A stretch of 64,000 nucleotides of DNA from Neomegalonema sp. Lineage in GTDB: Bacteria > Pseudomonadota > Alphaproteobacteria > Rhodobacterales > Rhodobacteraceae. Shown here in pieces: positions 10,150 to 19,896 of this stretch (positions are counted from its first letter, which is position 1; each line of letters opens with the position of its first letter). The stretch spans positions 1 to 64,000 of the forward strand of contig JALEFY010000005.1 of the NCBI GenBank assembly GCA_022760435.1, in the 5' to 3' direction. Position numbers and translations under genes: made by a program. The notes beneath the pieces were generated by a model that was given only the letters and a program-made list of their open reading frames with translations, did no database searches and had not been told where the DNA came from.

Positions 10150-11448
10150 GTGGATCACTTTCTCTATCACGACGGAACCCTGCACGCCGAACAGGTCGCG
10201 CTCAGCGATATTGCCGCGGCGGTCGGCACCCCGTTCTATTGCTATTCGACCGCCACGCTGGAGCGGCATTTTCGGGTCTTTGACGAAGCGCTGGGCGAGC
10301 TGGCGCACACGATCTGCTTTGCGGTGAAGGCCAACAGCAATGTCGCGGTGATCGCCACCCTGGCCCGGCTTGGCGCGGGGGCCGATATCGTCTCTGAAGG
10401 CGAACTGCGCCGCGCCCTTGCCGCCGGGGTGCCGCCACAAAAGATCGTCTTCTCCGGCGTTGGCAAGACCCGCGAGGAAATGGCCTTCGCCCTGACCACC
10501 GGCATCGGCCAGTTCAATGTCGAGAGCGCCGAGGAGCTCGAAGCGCTGTCCTGCGTCGCGGTGGAGACCGGCGTAAGCGCCCCGATCGCGCTGCGGGTCA
10601 ATCCGGATGTCGATGCGAAGACCCATGCCAAGATCGCCACCGGCAAATCCGAGAACAAGTTCGGCGTGCCAATGGCGCGCGCCGCCGAGACCTATGCGAT
10701 GGCCGCCGCTCTGCCCGGGATCGAAGTCGTCGGCATTGATGTGCATATCGGCTCGCAACTGACCGAGCTTGCGCCGTTCGAGGCCGCCTTCAACCGCGTT
10801 GCCGATCTGACCCGCAGCCTGCGCGCAGCCGGGCACCGGATCGAGCGGCTCGATCTGGGCGGCGGGCTTGGCATTCCCTATACGCGCAGCAATGACGCGC
10901 CACCGCTGCCCTTCGACTATGGCGCGATGATCGAGCGCACCGTTGGCGATCTGGACGCGCATATCGTGATCGAGCCGGGGCGCCTGATCGCAGGCAATGC
11001 CGGGGTGCTGGTCTCCTCGGTGATCTACCACAAGCAAGGCGAGGGCAGGAGCTTTCTCATTCTCGATGCGGCGATGAATGATCTGGTCCGCCCTGCGATG
11101 TATGACGCCTGGCATGACATCGTTCCGGTGATCGAACCGGAGCCGGGGATCGAGACCCTGCCCGTGGATATCGTCGGGCCGGTCTGCGAGACCGGGGACA
11201 CCTTCGCCAAGGGCCGCGAGATGCCGCCGCTGCGCCCCGGGGAGCTGGTCGCCTTCCGCTCGGCGGGGGCCTATGGGGCGGTGATGGCGAGCGAATACAA
11301 CACGCGCCCCCTCATCCCGGAGGTGATCGTGAACGGCAATCGGTTTGAAGTCATCCGTGCGCGCCCCACATATGCCGAAATGATCGGGCGGGATCGGATC
11401 CCGGACTGGTTGGCGCAAGAGCCCGCCGAGCCGCAACCTGCGACCTGA
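10150..11448 (+). CDS. lysA: Diaminopimelate decarboxylase
   Basis: LysA decarboxylates meso-diaminopimelate to L-lysine using PLP. The 432-residue protein has the fold-III alanine racemase-like barrel followed by a beta domain. The PLP lysine is K60 in CFAVKANSN; further hallmarks are HIGSQL (H199), LDLGGGLGIPY, EPGR and the partner-subunit cysteine C346 in GPVCETGDTFAK. GTG 10150 is preferred because CGAGG lies about 5 bases upstream and the family begins near VDHFLYHDG. An in-frame ATG at 10111 adds 13 unlikely residues. lysA sits beside argH, LptM-like and TIGR02302 genes, a frequent alphaproteobacterial neighbourhood. Confidence 0.96.
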   Translation: MDHFLYHDGTLHAEQVALSDIAAAVGTPFYCYSTATLERHFRVFDEALGELAHTICFAVKANSNVAVIATLARLGAGADIVSEGELRRALAAGVPPQKIVFSGVGKTREEMAFALTTGIGQFNVESAEELEALSCVAVETGVSAPIALRVNPDVDAKTHAKIATGKSENKFGVPMARAAETYAMAAALPGIEVVGIDVHIGSQLTELAPFEAAFNRVADLTRSLRAAGHRIERLDLGGGLGIPYTRSNDAPPLPFDYGAMIERTVGDLDAHIVIEPGRLIAGNAGVLVSSVIYHKQGEGRSFLILDAAMNDLVRPAMYDAWHDIVPVIEPEPGIETLPVDIVGPVCETGDTFAKGREMPPLRPGELVAFRSAGAYGAVMASEYNTRPLIPEVIVNGNRFEVIRARPTYAEMIGRDRIPDWLAQEPAEPQPAT

Positions 11449-11449
11449 T

Positions 11450-11497
11450 CCGACCGTACTGCGAACCGACCGTATTGCGAACCGACTGTATTGCGAA
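11450..11497. repeat. 16-bp tandem repeat, three copies, after lysA
   Basis: CCGACCGTACTGCGAA (11450-11465) is followed by CCGACCGTATTGCGAA (11466-11481) and CCGACTGTATTGCGAA (11482-11497), then a decayed fourth copy. The array starts just after the lysA stop codon. Confidence 0.9.
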
Positions 11498-11555
11498 CCG
11501 AACGCACCCGAACTGATGCCGTCTGCCATTCAAGCCGCGCCAAAGGACATCGCTG

Positions 11556-14441
11556 ATGCCCCCATCCTCCGCCACGCCGCCCCCATTGCCCGCGCATGCG
11601 CAAGAGGTCCAAGAGGCGCTGCGCGGCGTCGCCGCCCGGCTCGATCGTCAGACCTCGCGGGCTCAGCTCAGCCTGTTTCTCGATCGTCTGAGCAGCGCCG
11701 CCTGGCCGGTTCTGGCGGCTTTGCTGAGTTTTGTTGCGCTGACCTATGCCGGTTTGTGGTCCTGGATGCCTGATTGGACGCGGCTTGTGGTGCTTCTGGT
11801 GCTCGCGGGCGGCGTGATCTGGGGGCTTTGGCGGATCTGGCAGCGGGCACATTGGCCGAGCCGCGACGATGCACGCTCCTGGCTCGATGAGGGCTTTCCC
11901 GATCGCCCGGTGCAGAGCTTTGACGATGCTCAAGCGATCGGGCGCTCCGATGCACGCTCGCAAAGCCTGTGGCGCGCGCATCAGCGCCGGGTGGCTGCGG
12001 CAGCGGCCCGGATCCGGGCGCGCGGGCCGAAACTCGCCGTCGAGCGCGGCAGCGATCCCTTTGCCTTGCGCTATTTTTCCGCCCTGGCCTTGGGCGGCGC
12101 GCTGTTGATGGGCAGCGGCAGCAGCTCGGATCTCGCCGATGCCTTCGCGCCGGTGCATCTCACCGATCCTGTCGCGCAGCCGCCGATGCGGGTGGAGATG
12201 TGGGCGACCCCGCCCGCCTATACCGGGCTCGCGCCGCTCTATTTCGCCGATGCCGTGGACCGCGTCGGTGCCCATACCCTGCCATCCGGCACCCAGCTCG
12301 CCATCCGGGTCTTTGATGCTGGCAGCACGCCGAGCCTGACGCAATCGGTCATGGATCAGGACCCAAATGAGGGAAAAGCCCCTTCCGCTGCGCAAGGTTC
12401 TGATGAGCAAGGGGCCGAACTGCAAACGGTCGATGAGCAAACCGAATGGGCGCGCTCGCTCACCTTGACCCAAAGCGGCAGCGTTACCGTGCAGGTTGAG
12501 GGCCATTCCGCCGAGCCGCTCATTGCCCTCGATCTGACCGTGACCCCGGACAGCCCGCCGACCGTAAGCTGGGGCAAGAGCCCGGAGCGCGGCGCGCAAG
12601 GGGTGACCCAGTTCAGCTACAGCGCCGAGGATGATTACGGGATCAGCGAGGCTCGGCTCGAGTTGCGCCTCGATCCGGAGGCGCAGCGCGCCAGCGCGCC
12701 CGAGCCGCAGGACGCGATGGAAGTCGAGCTGGCGCTCCCCCTGCCCGCCACCGAAGATGGCACGATCCCGCAAACCCCGGTCGAGGTCAGCCTGGCCGGG
12801 CACCCTTGGGTCGGCCTGCCGGTGATCATGACCCTGATCGTCGAGGATGGTGCCGGGCAACAGGCGCGCTCGGAGCCGCTGGCGCTTGATCTGATCGGGC
12901 GCCGCTTCTCCGAACCGATGGCCAAGGCGCTGATGGAAGAGCGCGGCAATCTGGCTTGGAACCAGGCCGATGCCCCGCGCGTGGGCCGGGTGCTCTCGGC
13001 GCTCACCCGCTATCCCGATGATTATTTTGACAATGCCGGCGCTTACCTGCTGATCCGCAGCGCGATCTCGCGCCTCTCCTATGCGATCGAGGGCGAGCGG
13101 GTCGGCGCGGAGCGTCCCGGCATCCTTGATCTGCTCTACGAGGCAGCGGTCAAGCTCGAGGATGGCGATCTGCAAAACGCCGCCGAGCGGCTGGCGCGGG
13201 CGCAGCGCCAGCTCAAGGAAGCGATCGAGAACGGCGCCAGCGAGGAAGAGATTGCCGAGCTGACCGAAGAGCTGCGCCAGGCGGTGGCCGATTACATGCG
13301 CGCGTTGCAGGCGCTGGCCGAGAACAATCCGGAGATGGCCGAGGACCTGCCGCAGGACAGCCAGAGCATCAGTCAGGATCAGATCGAGGAGATGATCCGC
13401 GCCATCGAAGAGGCGATGGCCAAGGGCGAGTATGAAAAAGCCGCCGAGATGCAGGCGATGTTGCAACAATTGCTCGAATCCATGCGCCCCGGCGGCCAGA
13501 CTCAGCAAGCCGGTGAGGGCGAGGGCCAGCAGCAGGGCGAGGAGCGGGAGCCCGGCCCGGTGGACGATCTCAACGACATGATCGGCGAGCAGCAGGATCT
13601 GGCCGAGCGCTCCTATGACGCCTATCGCGGTCGCCCGCCGCAGGATGCGCCCTCGGGCCAGCAGCAAGGACAGCCGCAGAACGGCCAGCAGCAACCGGGT
13701 CAAGGGCAACCGCAATCTGGTCAGGGTCAACCGCAACCGGGTCAGGGCCAGCAGGGGCAACAAGGCCAAGGACAGCAAGGTCAGGGGCAGCAGGGTCAGC
13801 AAAGCCAGAACGGCCAAGGTCAAAACGGTGACGGCCAAAATGGTGAGGGTCAGCCGCAGCAGCCAGGCAACCAATCGGGCTCGCAAGGCGGCCGCAATGC
13901 CCAGCGCGGCGGCGGAGAGGGCGGCTTGCAGGGCATTGAGCGGCGCCAGCGCGAACTTCGCGATGCCTTGCGCAGCTTCCGCAGCGGGGAGAATGGCCAA
14001 CTTGGCGGCGATGAAGCAGCCCGCGCCTTTGAGGAAGCCGAGCGGTCCATGCGCGAGGCCGAACGCTCCTTGCGCGAAGGCGATGCCGGTCGCGCCGCCG
14101 AGGAGCAGATGCGCGCCGTCGATGCGCTGCGTGACGGTGCCCGCTCGGCAATTGATGAGCTTGCAGAGCGCGAGCGTCAGGAGCGCGAAGCGCGCGGAGA
14201 AAGTGAAGGCGAAGGCGCGCAGGGCGATGCGAACAGCAAGACCCAGCGCGATCCCTTTGGCCGTGAAGCCGAGGCGGGGATCAATGGCCGCGGCCATCGC
14301 CCCGGCGAGCAATATGTCCCCGGTGAGATCGACAAGACCCGCTCACGCGAGCTGCGCGACGAAATCATGCGCCGCTCCGGCGAGCGCGAGCGGCCTCGTG
14401 AAGAGCTCGACTACTACGATCGGCTGCTCGACGATTTCTGA
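11556..14441 (+). CDS. TIGR02302/DUF4175 family membrane protein
   Basis: This is a 961-residue protein of a family restricted to alphaproteobacteria with unknown function. Two transmembrane helices lie near the N-terminus (about residues 48-70 and 75-95), and a third hydrophobic segment lies near 175-190. A beta-rich extracytoplasmic part follows, then long charged helices (about 525-640). A low-complexity tract made almost only of Gln, Gly, Asn and Pro covers about residues 700-780. More charged helices lead to a conserved end (REELDYYDRLLDDF). It lies downstream of lysA, as in many relatives. A cell-envelope role is likely but unproven. Confidence 0.9.
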   Translation: MPPSSATPPPLPAHAQEVQEALRGVAARLDRQTSRAQLSLFLDRLSSAAWPVLAALLSFVALTYAGLWSWMPDWTRLVVLLVLAGGVIWGLWRIWQRAHWPSRDDARSWLDEGFPDRPVQSFDDAQAIGRSDARSQSLWRAHQRRVAAAAARIRARGPKLAVERGSDPFALRYFSALALGGALLMGSGSSSDLADAFAPVHLTDPVAQPPMRVEMWATPPAYTGLAPLYFADAVDRVGAHTLPSGTQLAIRVFDAGSTPSLTQSVMDQDPNEGKAPSAAQGSDEQGAELQTVDEQTEWARSLTLTQSGSVTVQVEGHSAEPLIALDLTVTPDSPPTVSWGKSPERGAQGVTQFSYSAEDDYGISEARLELRLDPEAQRASAPEPQDAMEVELALPLPATEDGTIPQTPVEVSLAGHPWVGLPVIMTLIVEDGAGQQARSEPLALDLIGRRFSEPMAKALMEERGNLAWNQADAPRVGRVLSALTRYPDDYFDNAGAYLLIRSAISRLSYAIEGERVGAERPGILDLLYEAAVKLEDGDLQNAAERLARAQRQLKEAIENGASEEEIAELTEELRQAVADYMRALQALAENNPEMAEDLPQDSQSISQDQIEEMIRAIEEAMAKGEYEKAAEMQAMLQQLLESMRPGGQTQQAGEGEGQQQGEEREPGPVDDLNDMIGEQQDLAERSYDAYRGRPPQDAPSGQQQGQPQNGQQQPGQGQPQSGQGQPQPGQGQQGQQGQGQQGQGQQGQQSQNGQGQNGDGQNGEGQPQQPGNQSGSQGGRNAQRGGGEGGLQGIERRQRELRDALRSFRSGENGQLGGDEAARAFEEAERSMREAERSLREGDAGRAAEEQMRAVDALRDGARSAIDELAERERQEREARGESEGEGAQGDANSKTQRDPFGREAEAGINGRGHRPGEQYVPGEIDKTRSRELRDEIMRRSGERERPREELDYYDRLLDDF

Positions 14442-14475
14442 TCGTCGAGCGCCATACGCGCTTCGTTTCGCTCGG

Positions 14476-14622
14476 TTATTGCGGCGCAGGGGCCTCGGGA
14501 GCGCGCTCTGTCTCGGGCTGGGCCTGAACCGCAGTCGGCTGTGGCCGCTCCAGATCGCCCTTTTTGCCGCAAGCGCCGAGCGCCGCCAACAGGGTGAGAG
14601 CCAGCAAGATCCTAAGGGTCAT
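14476..14622 (-). CDS. lptM: LptM-like small lipoprotein (YifL family)
   Basis: This 48-residue product is [20 protein letters not shown] followed by KGDLERPQPT and a Pro/Glu/Ala-rich tail. The lipobox LGAC and the motif CGKKGDLERP directly after it are the hallmarks of LptM/YifL, which in E. coli stabilises the LptDE lipopolysaccharide translocon in the outer membrane. Its ATG overlaps the argH stop as TGATG, so it is translationally coupled to argH. Lying between argH and lysA matches the common proteobacterial arrangement. It is short and easily missed. Confidence 0.85.
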   Translation of the reverse strand: MTLRILLALTLLAALGACGKKGDLERPQPTAVQAQPETERAPEAPAPQ

Positions 14623-16025
14623 CACGCATTCTCCTGCTCGCGCCAGCGCGCAATCTGCGCCCGCACCTGATCCGGCGCGGTACCGCCATAACTCACCCGG
14701 CTGGCAACCGAATTGTCAACACCGAGCACCGCAAACACTTCCTCGGTGATGCGCGGCTCCACCGTTTGCATCTGCTGCAAGCTCAGCCCATCGAGATCGA
14801 CCCCGCTGGTCTCGGCCAGTTTCACCAGCGATCCGGTGACATGATGCGCGTCACGAAACGGCATGTCGAGGCGGCGCACCAGCCAATCGGCCAGATCGGT
14901 CGCGGTCGAGAACGCCGCCCCCGCCGCCGCCCGCAGCGCATCGGGAACGGGGCGCATGTCACGCACCATGCCGGTCATCGCCGCGAGTGACAGGCCAAGC
15001 GCATCGGCACCATCGAACACCCGCTCCTTGTCCTCCTGCATGTCCTTGGAATAAGCCAGCGGCAGCCCCTTCATCACCGTCATCAGCCCGATCAGCGCGC
15101 CCATGATCCGCCCGACCTTGGCCCGCACCAGCTCGGCTGCATCCGGATTGCGCTTTTGCGGCATGATCGAGGAACCGGTGGTCCACTGGTCAGACAGCCG
15201 GATAAACTGGAACTGGGCCGAGGACCAGATCACCATCTCCTCCGCCAAACGCGACAGATGCGCAGCGCAGATCGAGGCGGCACTCAGATATTCGAGCGCG
15301 AAATCGCGGTCGGAGACGGCGTCGAGCGAATTGGCCGCCGGACGATCAAAGCCGAGAGCCTGCGCAGTGCGATGCCGATCGATCGGGAAGGAGGTGCCCG
15401 CCAGCGCCGCCGCCCCCAGCGGGCTCTCATTCATCCGCGCCCGTGCATCCACCAGCCGCGAGCGATCACGCCCGAACATCTCGACATAAGCCATCATGTG
15501 ATGGCCGAAGGTCACCGGCTGCGCGGTTTGCAGATGGGTGAAGCCCGGCATTACCAGATCGGCACCGGCCTCTGCTTGCCCCAGCAGCGCCGCGATCAGG
15601 GCGCTCAGCGCGTCGATATCGCCATCAATGCGCGCACGCACCCAGAGCTTGAAATCGGTGGCGACCTGATCGTTGCGCGAGCGCGCGGTGTGCAGCCGCC
15701 CGGCGGGCTCGCCGATCAGTGCCTTGAGCCGCGCTTCGACATTCATGTGGATGTCTTCGAGCGCGCGGGAGAACTCAAACTCCCCGGCCTCGATCTCGGC
15801 GAGCACCCGGCCCAGCCCCTCACAGATCGCCGCCGAATCGGCCTCCGAGATGATGCCCTGCGCCGCCAGCATGCGCGCATGTTCCTGGCTCGCAGTAATA
15901 TCCTGTGTGGCAAGGCGACGGTCGTAATCGATCGAGGCGTTGATTTGCTCGAGAATTTGATCGGGGCGAGCCTCAAATCGTCCGCCCCACATTTCATTCG
16001 CGGGCGTTTTGGCCTTATCTGTCAT
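14622..16025 (-). CDS. argH: Argininosuccinate lyase
   Basis: ArgH splits argininosuccinate into arginine and fumarate, the last step of arginine synthesis. The 467-residue protein belongs to the fumarase/aspartase superfamily. It shows MWGGRF near the N-terminus, [21 protein letters not shown], the catalytic [13 protein letters not shown] loop near residues 280-290 and the closing [12 protein letters not shown]. It is transcribed away from the TlpA-like gene, with 60 bp between the two starts, and is coupled to the small lipoprotein downstream. Confidence 0.97.
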   Translation of the reverse strand: MTDKAKTPANEMWGGRFEARPDQILEQINASIDYDRRLATQDITASQEHARMLAAQGIISEADSAAICEGLGRVLAEIEAGEFEFSRALEDIHMNVEARLKALIGEPAGRLHTARSRNDQVATDFKLWVRARIDGDIDALSALIAALLGQAEAGADLVMPGFTHLQTAQPVTFGHHMMAYVEMFGRDRSRLVDARARMNESPLGAAALAGTSFPIDRHRTAQALGFDRPAANSLDAVSDRDFALEYLSAASICAAHLSRLAEEMVIWSSAQFQFIRLSDQWTTGSSIMPQKRNPDAAELVRAKVGRIMGALIGLMTVMKGLPLAYSKDMQEDKERVFDGADALGLSLAAMTGMVRDMRPVPDALRAAAGAAFSTATDLADWLVRRLDMPFRDAHHVTGSLVKLAETSGVDLDGLSLQQMQTVEPRITEEVFAVLGVDNSVASRVSYGGTAPDQVRAQIARWREQENA

Positions 16026-16085
16026 TTGAAACTCCTGATCCGAGCCGCGTCGGGAAAGGCTCGGCGACTTACAATGGGAAGGCAG

Positions 16086-16703
16086 ATGATGAAACGCATC
16101 TCTGCGCTGGCCGCAGCGCTTCTGGCAAGTCTGGCGACCTTGGCCGTGCTATACGGCGCTGGCGTCTTCGAGACCAGCCCCGCAACCGCGGCAGAACCAA
16201 CGACGCCCGCCGAACTGAGCGAATTGCGCCTGCTCACCAAAGGCAGTCTGGAGAAGATGCTGGTCCATCAGACGCCGAGGCCGGTGGCCAGGGAAGCCTT
16301 TCGCCGGGAAAACGGACGCAAGGCAACGCTCGCGGATTTTCAGGGCCGGGTGCTGCTGGTCAATTTCTGGGCGACCTGGTGCGCGCCGTGCAAACGTGAG
16401 ATGCCGAGCCTCGACGCCTTGCAAAAAGCGCGTGGCAGCCGCGATTTCGAGGTGGTGACGATCAGCACCGACCGGCAGGGCGCCCGCGTCGCGCGGCGTT
16501 TTTTCGATCAGGCCGGGATCAAGGATCTGGCGCTGTTTGTCGATCAGGACAGCAGCCTGGCGCGGGCGATGGATGTGAAGGGGCTGCCGGTCTCGGTTCT
16601 TATCGATCGCTCGGGCCATGAGGTCGCGCGGCTGGTCGGCGAGGCAGCCTGGGATAGCGCCGAGGTCACCAGATTGATCGATCAACTGGTGAGCTATCCG
16701 TGA
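16086..16703 (+). CDS. tlpA: TlpA-like thiol:disulfide oxidoreductase
   Basis: This is a 205-residue periplasmic thioredoxin-fold protein anchored by one N-terminal hydrophobic segment (about residues 5-25). The redox centre is WCAPC with C99 and C102, in [19 protein letters not shown]. The cis-proline follows in [10 protein letters not shown]. TlpA/ResA/DsbE proteins reduce periplasmic disulfides, for example during cytochrome c or oxidase assembly; the substrate here is unknown. GGAAGG lies just before ATG 16086; ATG 16074 is also in frame. Its stop overlaps the GTG of the creatininase-like gene. Confidence 0.9.
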   Translation: MMKRISALAAALLASLATLAVLYGAGVFETSPATAAEPTTPAELSELRLLTKGSLEKMLVHQTPRPVAREAFRRENGRKATLADFQGRVLLVNFWATWCAPCKREMPSLDALQKARGSRDFEVVTISTDRQGARVARRFFDQAGIKDLALFVDQDSSLARAMDVKGLPVSVLIDRSGHEVARLVGEAAWDSAEVTRLIDQLVSYP

Positions 16704-17491
16704 GAGCGGCGAAACTTGGCGCGCTGATCGCCGCCGCAGCACTGCTGTTGGCAGCCCCGGCGCGCGCAGAAGTCTGGCTCGAGCGCATGACCTGGCCCGA
16801 AGTCGCCGCCGCCCTGGAGGCTGGCGCGCGCAGTGTCATCATCCCGACCGGCGGCACCGAGCAGAACGGGCGGCATCTCGCGCTGGGCAAGCATAATGTG
16901 ATCGTCGCCCATACCGCAGAAAAGATCGCAACAGCTTTGGGCGATACCCTGATCGCTCCGGTGATCGCCTATGTGCCCGAGGGCGACCCCAAAACCCGCG
17001 ATGGCCATATGGGGTTTGCCGGCACGATCAGCCTGAGCAAGGAGAGTTTCGAAGCGCTGCTCACCGATGCGGCGCTCAGCCTCGAGACGCATGGCTTTAC
17101 CGAAGTGATCCTGCTGGGCGATTCGGGCGGCAATATCGCGCCGATGCAGGCGGTGGCCGAGGCGCTCAATGGCCGCTGGTTCGGGCGCCGGGCGCGGGTG
17201 ATCGCGCTTGAGCGCTATTATGCGGCCAATGGCCAACGGGAATGGCTCAAGGAGCAAGGGCTTAGCGACGAGCAGATCGGCCCGCATGCCGGGATCCGCG
17301 ACACATCGGAGGCGCTGGCGCTAGACCCGGGCCTGATCCGGCAAAAAGCGATGGGGCCGCAAGACTTTGCGCGCGATGGCGGCACCGGCAACAGCGCTCT
17401 GGCGTCACCGCAGATCGGACGCGAGATGCTGCATCTGAAGATCGAAGCCGCGCTTGCCGAGATCCGCGCGGCGCGAGAAGTGGCCAATTAG
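16700..17491 (+). CDS. Secreted creatininase-family protein with altered metal site
   Basis: This is a 263-residue protein with a signal peptide cleaved near ARAE (about residue 23). The creatininase fold is indicated by VIIPTGGTEQNGRHLALG and ILLGDSGGN. Creatininases bind metals through E, H and D in E-x-H-G...D and a His in the HGGN loop. Here the positions read E54, N56, H65 and S142, so most ligands differ. This may mark a distinct secreted subfamily rather than an amidohydrolase of known specificity. The GTG start overlaps the tlpA stop as GTGA, so the two are coupled and share the periplasm. Confidence 0.82.
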   Translation: MRAAKLGALIAAAALLLAAPARAEVWLERMTWPEVAAALEAGARSVIIPTGGTEQNGRHLALGKHNVIVAHTAEKIATALGDTLIAPVIAYVPEGDPKTRDGHMGFAGTISLSKESFEALLTDAALSLETHGFTEVILLGDSGGNIAPMQAVAEALNGRWFGRRARVIALERYYAANGQREWLKEQGLSDEQIGPHAGIRDTSEALALDPGLIRQKAMGPQDFARDGGTGNSALASPQIGREMLHLKIEAALAEIRAAREVAN

Positions 17492-17497
17492 GCCCCT

Positions 17498-18760
17498 CTA
17501 CCCGCCCCGATTGCCATTGCGCTTACCCGCCCTGCGTTCGCTCCCCCGCCCAACCCCTTTGCTTTTGCCATTGCGCGAACGCACCGCCACGGTTCCGGTC
17601 ATCGACATCAGCACCGCGACCGGGCGGGTGCTGTCGAACTGCGCCAGCACGATCGCAAGCACCATCATCAGCGGCACACCAAGGAACAGGCCCATCACCC
17701 CCCACATCGAGCCCCAGATCGACAGCGACAAGATCACCACGAACTGGCTGAGATTGAGCCGATCGCCGGTCATGCGCGGCAGCAAGATATTGCCCATCAC
17801 GAATTGCACCAGCCCCAGCGCGACCGCCAGCCCGAGCAGCACCGTCGGGTCATCGAATTGCACCAGCGCAAAGGCGAGTGGAAACAGCACCCCGAGAAAT
17901 GAACCGACGGTCGGAATGTAATTGAGTGCAAAGGCCAGAAAGCCCCAGAATGCTGCGCCCTTAAGCCCGACAAATCCTGCAATCATATAGGTAAACACGC
18001 CGACCCCGAGACTGACCACCGTCATCAGCCAGATATAGGTCCGCGTGTCCTCGCCGATCTTGGCCAGCACGTCGTTCACATGCTCGCGCCCCTGCTGATT
18101 GGGAAACAGCGCCCGCAGCTTGTGCTCATAAAACGGCTGATCGAGCAGCAGAAACAGGACATAGAGCACCACCACCGAGATGCCGCCCGCCGTCGTCGTC
18201 ACCGCGTTGAAGATCTGCTCCATCACGGCCTCGAAGGTGAAATACTGGCTGAGGTTAAGCGCGCTCGCCTCCCACTCAAAGCCGAGCAGCCCCGCCATGC
18301 CCTGCAAGGCATTCGAGATCTTCACATCGATGCCGCTGACACCGCTGGCCAGCTCGCGGCCATTGGCCACGACCAGCGAGCCGGCCAGAAACATCGCGCC
18401 CAGCGTCACCGCCGAGGCAAGCGCCAGCGAGGGCCAGCGCGGCAGGCGCTTTTCCTTGATCACAAGCCCCTCGAGCCCGCGCGCAATGGCGTTGATCAGA
18501 AACCAGATCAGCACCGCCAGCGCCACCGGGGCGAGTTGCTCGGCGGCCAGGGTCAGAACCGTCACCACCAGCGTTATCAGGCCCAGCGCATAAAAAGCAT
18601 CTTTCAGCCCCGGCGCCGCACCATTGCCGGTTTGCGGATCGCGCGGCCATGCGCCCGTTTGCTCGGACAGCGCTTCGGCCGCGCCCGGATCGCGGACCGC
18701 CTGCCCCTTGCGCGCGCCAGCCTGGTTCTGACGCGGCTTCGGGCGATTATTCTCGCTCAT
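17498..18760 (-). CDS. AI-2E family transporter (TqsA/PerM-like permease)
   Basis: This is a 420-residue integral membrane protein. A hydrophilic, disordered-looking N-terminus of about 50 residues precedes two close transmembrane pairs, a soluble insert (about 130-230) and a C-terminal group of helices with GAAFWGFLAFALNYIPTVGSFLG, a family hallmark. Family members export autoinducer-2 (TqsA), exchange Na+/H+ or are of unknown substrate. ATG 18760 follows GGGAAG; longer frames upstream overlap the divergent SDR gene's leader. Confidence 0.88.
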   Translation of the reverse strand: MSENNRPKPRQNQAGARKGQAVRDPGAAEALSEQTGAWPRDPQTGNGAAPGLKDAFYALGLITLVVTVLTLAAEQLAPVALAVLIWFLINAIARGLEGLVIKEKRLPRWPSLALASAVTLGAMFLAGSLVVANGRELASGVSGIDVKISNALQGMAGLLGFEWEASALNLSQYFTFEAVMEQIFNAVTTTAGGISVVVLYVLFLLLDQPFYEHKLRALFPNQQGREHVNDVLAKIGEDTRTYIWLMTVVSLGVGVFTYMIAGFVGLKGAAFWGFLAFALNYIPTVGSFLGVLFPLAFALVQFDDPTVLLGLAVALGLVQFVMGNILLPRMTGDRLNLSQFVVILSLSIWGSMWGVMGLFLGVPLMMVLAIVLAQFDSTRPVAVLMSMTGTVAVRSRNGKSKGVGRGSERRAGKRNGNRGG

Positions 18761-18902
18761 CTTGCTTCCCCTGCTCGGATTTCCGGCATGACCGATGGGC
18801 CGCTGCGACAACAAATCACTCTTCGTCCTTGCCACAGATCGACCTTCGCGCCTAGAACCCAGCGATGCCTTGTCCCGCCTCTTTGCCCGAAAGCTGCGCA
18901 AA

Positions 18903-19760
18903 ATGACCCAAATCGCACAATCGGATCGCAGCATCCTGATAACGGGCTGCGCCAGTGGCATCGGCCTCGTCGCTGCGCAGCAGTTGCGCGCGCGCGGCTG
19001 GCGGGTTCTGGCAACCTGCCGCAAATCCGCCGATTGCGCAAAGCTGCGTGCCGAGGGCTTTGAGAGTTTTCGGCTCGATTACACCGATACGGCCTCGATC
19101 CTCGCCGCCTGGGATGAGGCGATGGCCCTGACCGGCGGCCGCCTCGACGCGCTCTATAATAACGGTGCCTATGCCTCGCCCGGCGCGGTGGAGGATCTGC
19201 CCACCGATGCGTTCCGCGCGATCTTCGAGGCGAATTTCTTTGGCTGGCACGAGCTCACCCGGCTCGCGGTCCGGCAGATGCGCGCACAAGGGCCACGCGG
19301 GGCCGGGCGCATCGTCAATTGTTCTTCTGTGCTGGGCTTTGCCGCCCTGAAATTCCGCGGCGCTTATCAGGCGACCAAATTCGCGCTCGAGGGCTATACC
19401 GACACTTTGCGCCTCGAGCTGGGCGAGACGGATATCGAGGTGATTCTCATCGAACCGGGCCCGATCAATACCCGCATCCGCGAGAATGCCTACCCGCCCT
19501 TCAAGCGCTGGGTGCGGCGCGAGGGCTCGAGCTTTGAGCAGATCTACCACAAGGTGGCCGAGCGTCTCGCCGCGCTGGAGGTCAAGAGTACCTGGGAGCT
19601 CGGGCCCGATGCGGTGGCCCAAAAACTGATCCACGCTCTTGAAAGTGACCGGCCTCGGGCGAGATACTACGTGACCCGTCCGACCTTTATCGCGGCCTAT
19701 GCCAAACGTATCCTGACGACGCGGGGCATGGATCGGCTGCTTGAGCGCAACTCCTATTGA
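18903..19760 (+). CDS. Short-chain dehydrogenase/reductase
   Basis: This is a 285-residue classical SDR with an N-terminal Rossmann fold. TGCASGIG binds the nucleotide, NNGAYAS follows, and the catalytic Ser-Tyr-Lys lies in VNCSSVLGF and YQATK. EPGPINTRI is the usual PG motif. The extended C-terminus fits steroid or fatty-acyl-type SDRs, but the substrate is unknown. ATG 18903 (MTQIAQSDR) is preferred because the Rossmann strand starts ten residues later; an ATG at 18795 is also in frame. Confidence 0.9.
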   Translation: MTQIAQSDRSILITGCASGIGLVAAQQLRARGWRVLATCRKSADCAKLRAEGFESFRLDYTDTASILAAWDEAMALTGGRLDALYNNGAYASPGAVEDLPTDAFRAIFEANFFGWHELTRLAVRQMRAQGPRGAGRIVNCSSVLGFAALKFRGAYQATKFALEGYTDTLRLELGETDIEVILIEPGPINTRIRENAYPPFKRWVRREGSSFEQIYHKVAERLAALEVKSTWELGPDAVAQKLIHALESDRPRARYYVTRPTFIAAYAKRILTTRGMDRLLERNSY

Positions 19761-19896
19761 GAGGCGCCGGGCAATGGCAGCGCGCCTGTAGACACGACCA
19801 ATTGGGCGACGCTGCCTTGACGAGAACGCTCATCGCGTCTGAGGACAGGCCGTTGCAACCACATTCAACAGCGCCTCGGCGCGGAAAGGATCGGCC

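Noticed and set aside
11271-14312. 1,013-codon minus-strand open frame opposite the TIGR02302 gene
   Set aside because: It is a codon-position shadow of a GC-rich gene: leucine/alanine/arginine-rich, no motif, and lies fully antisense to a recognised family.
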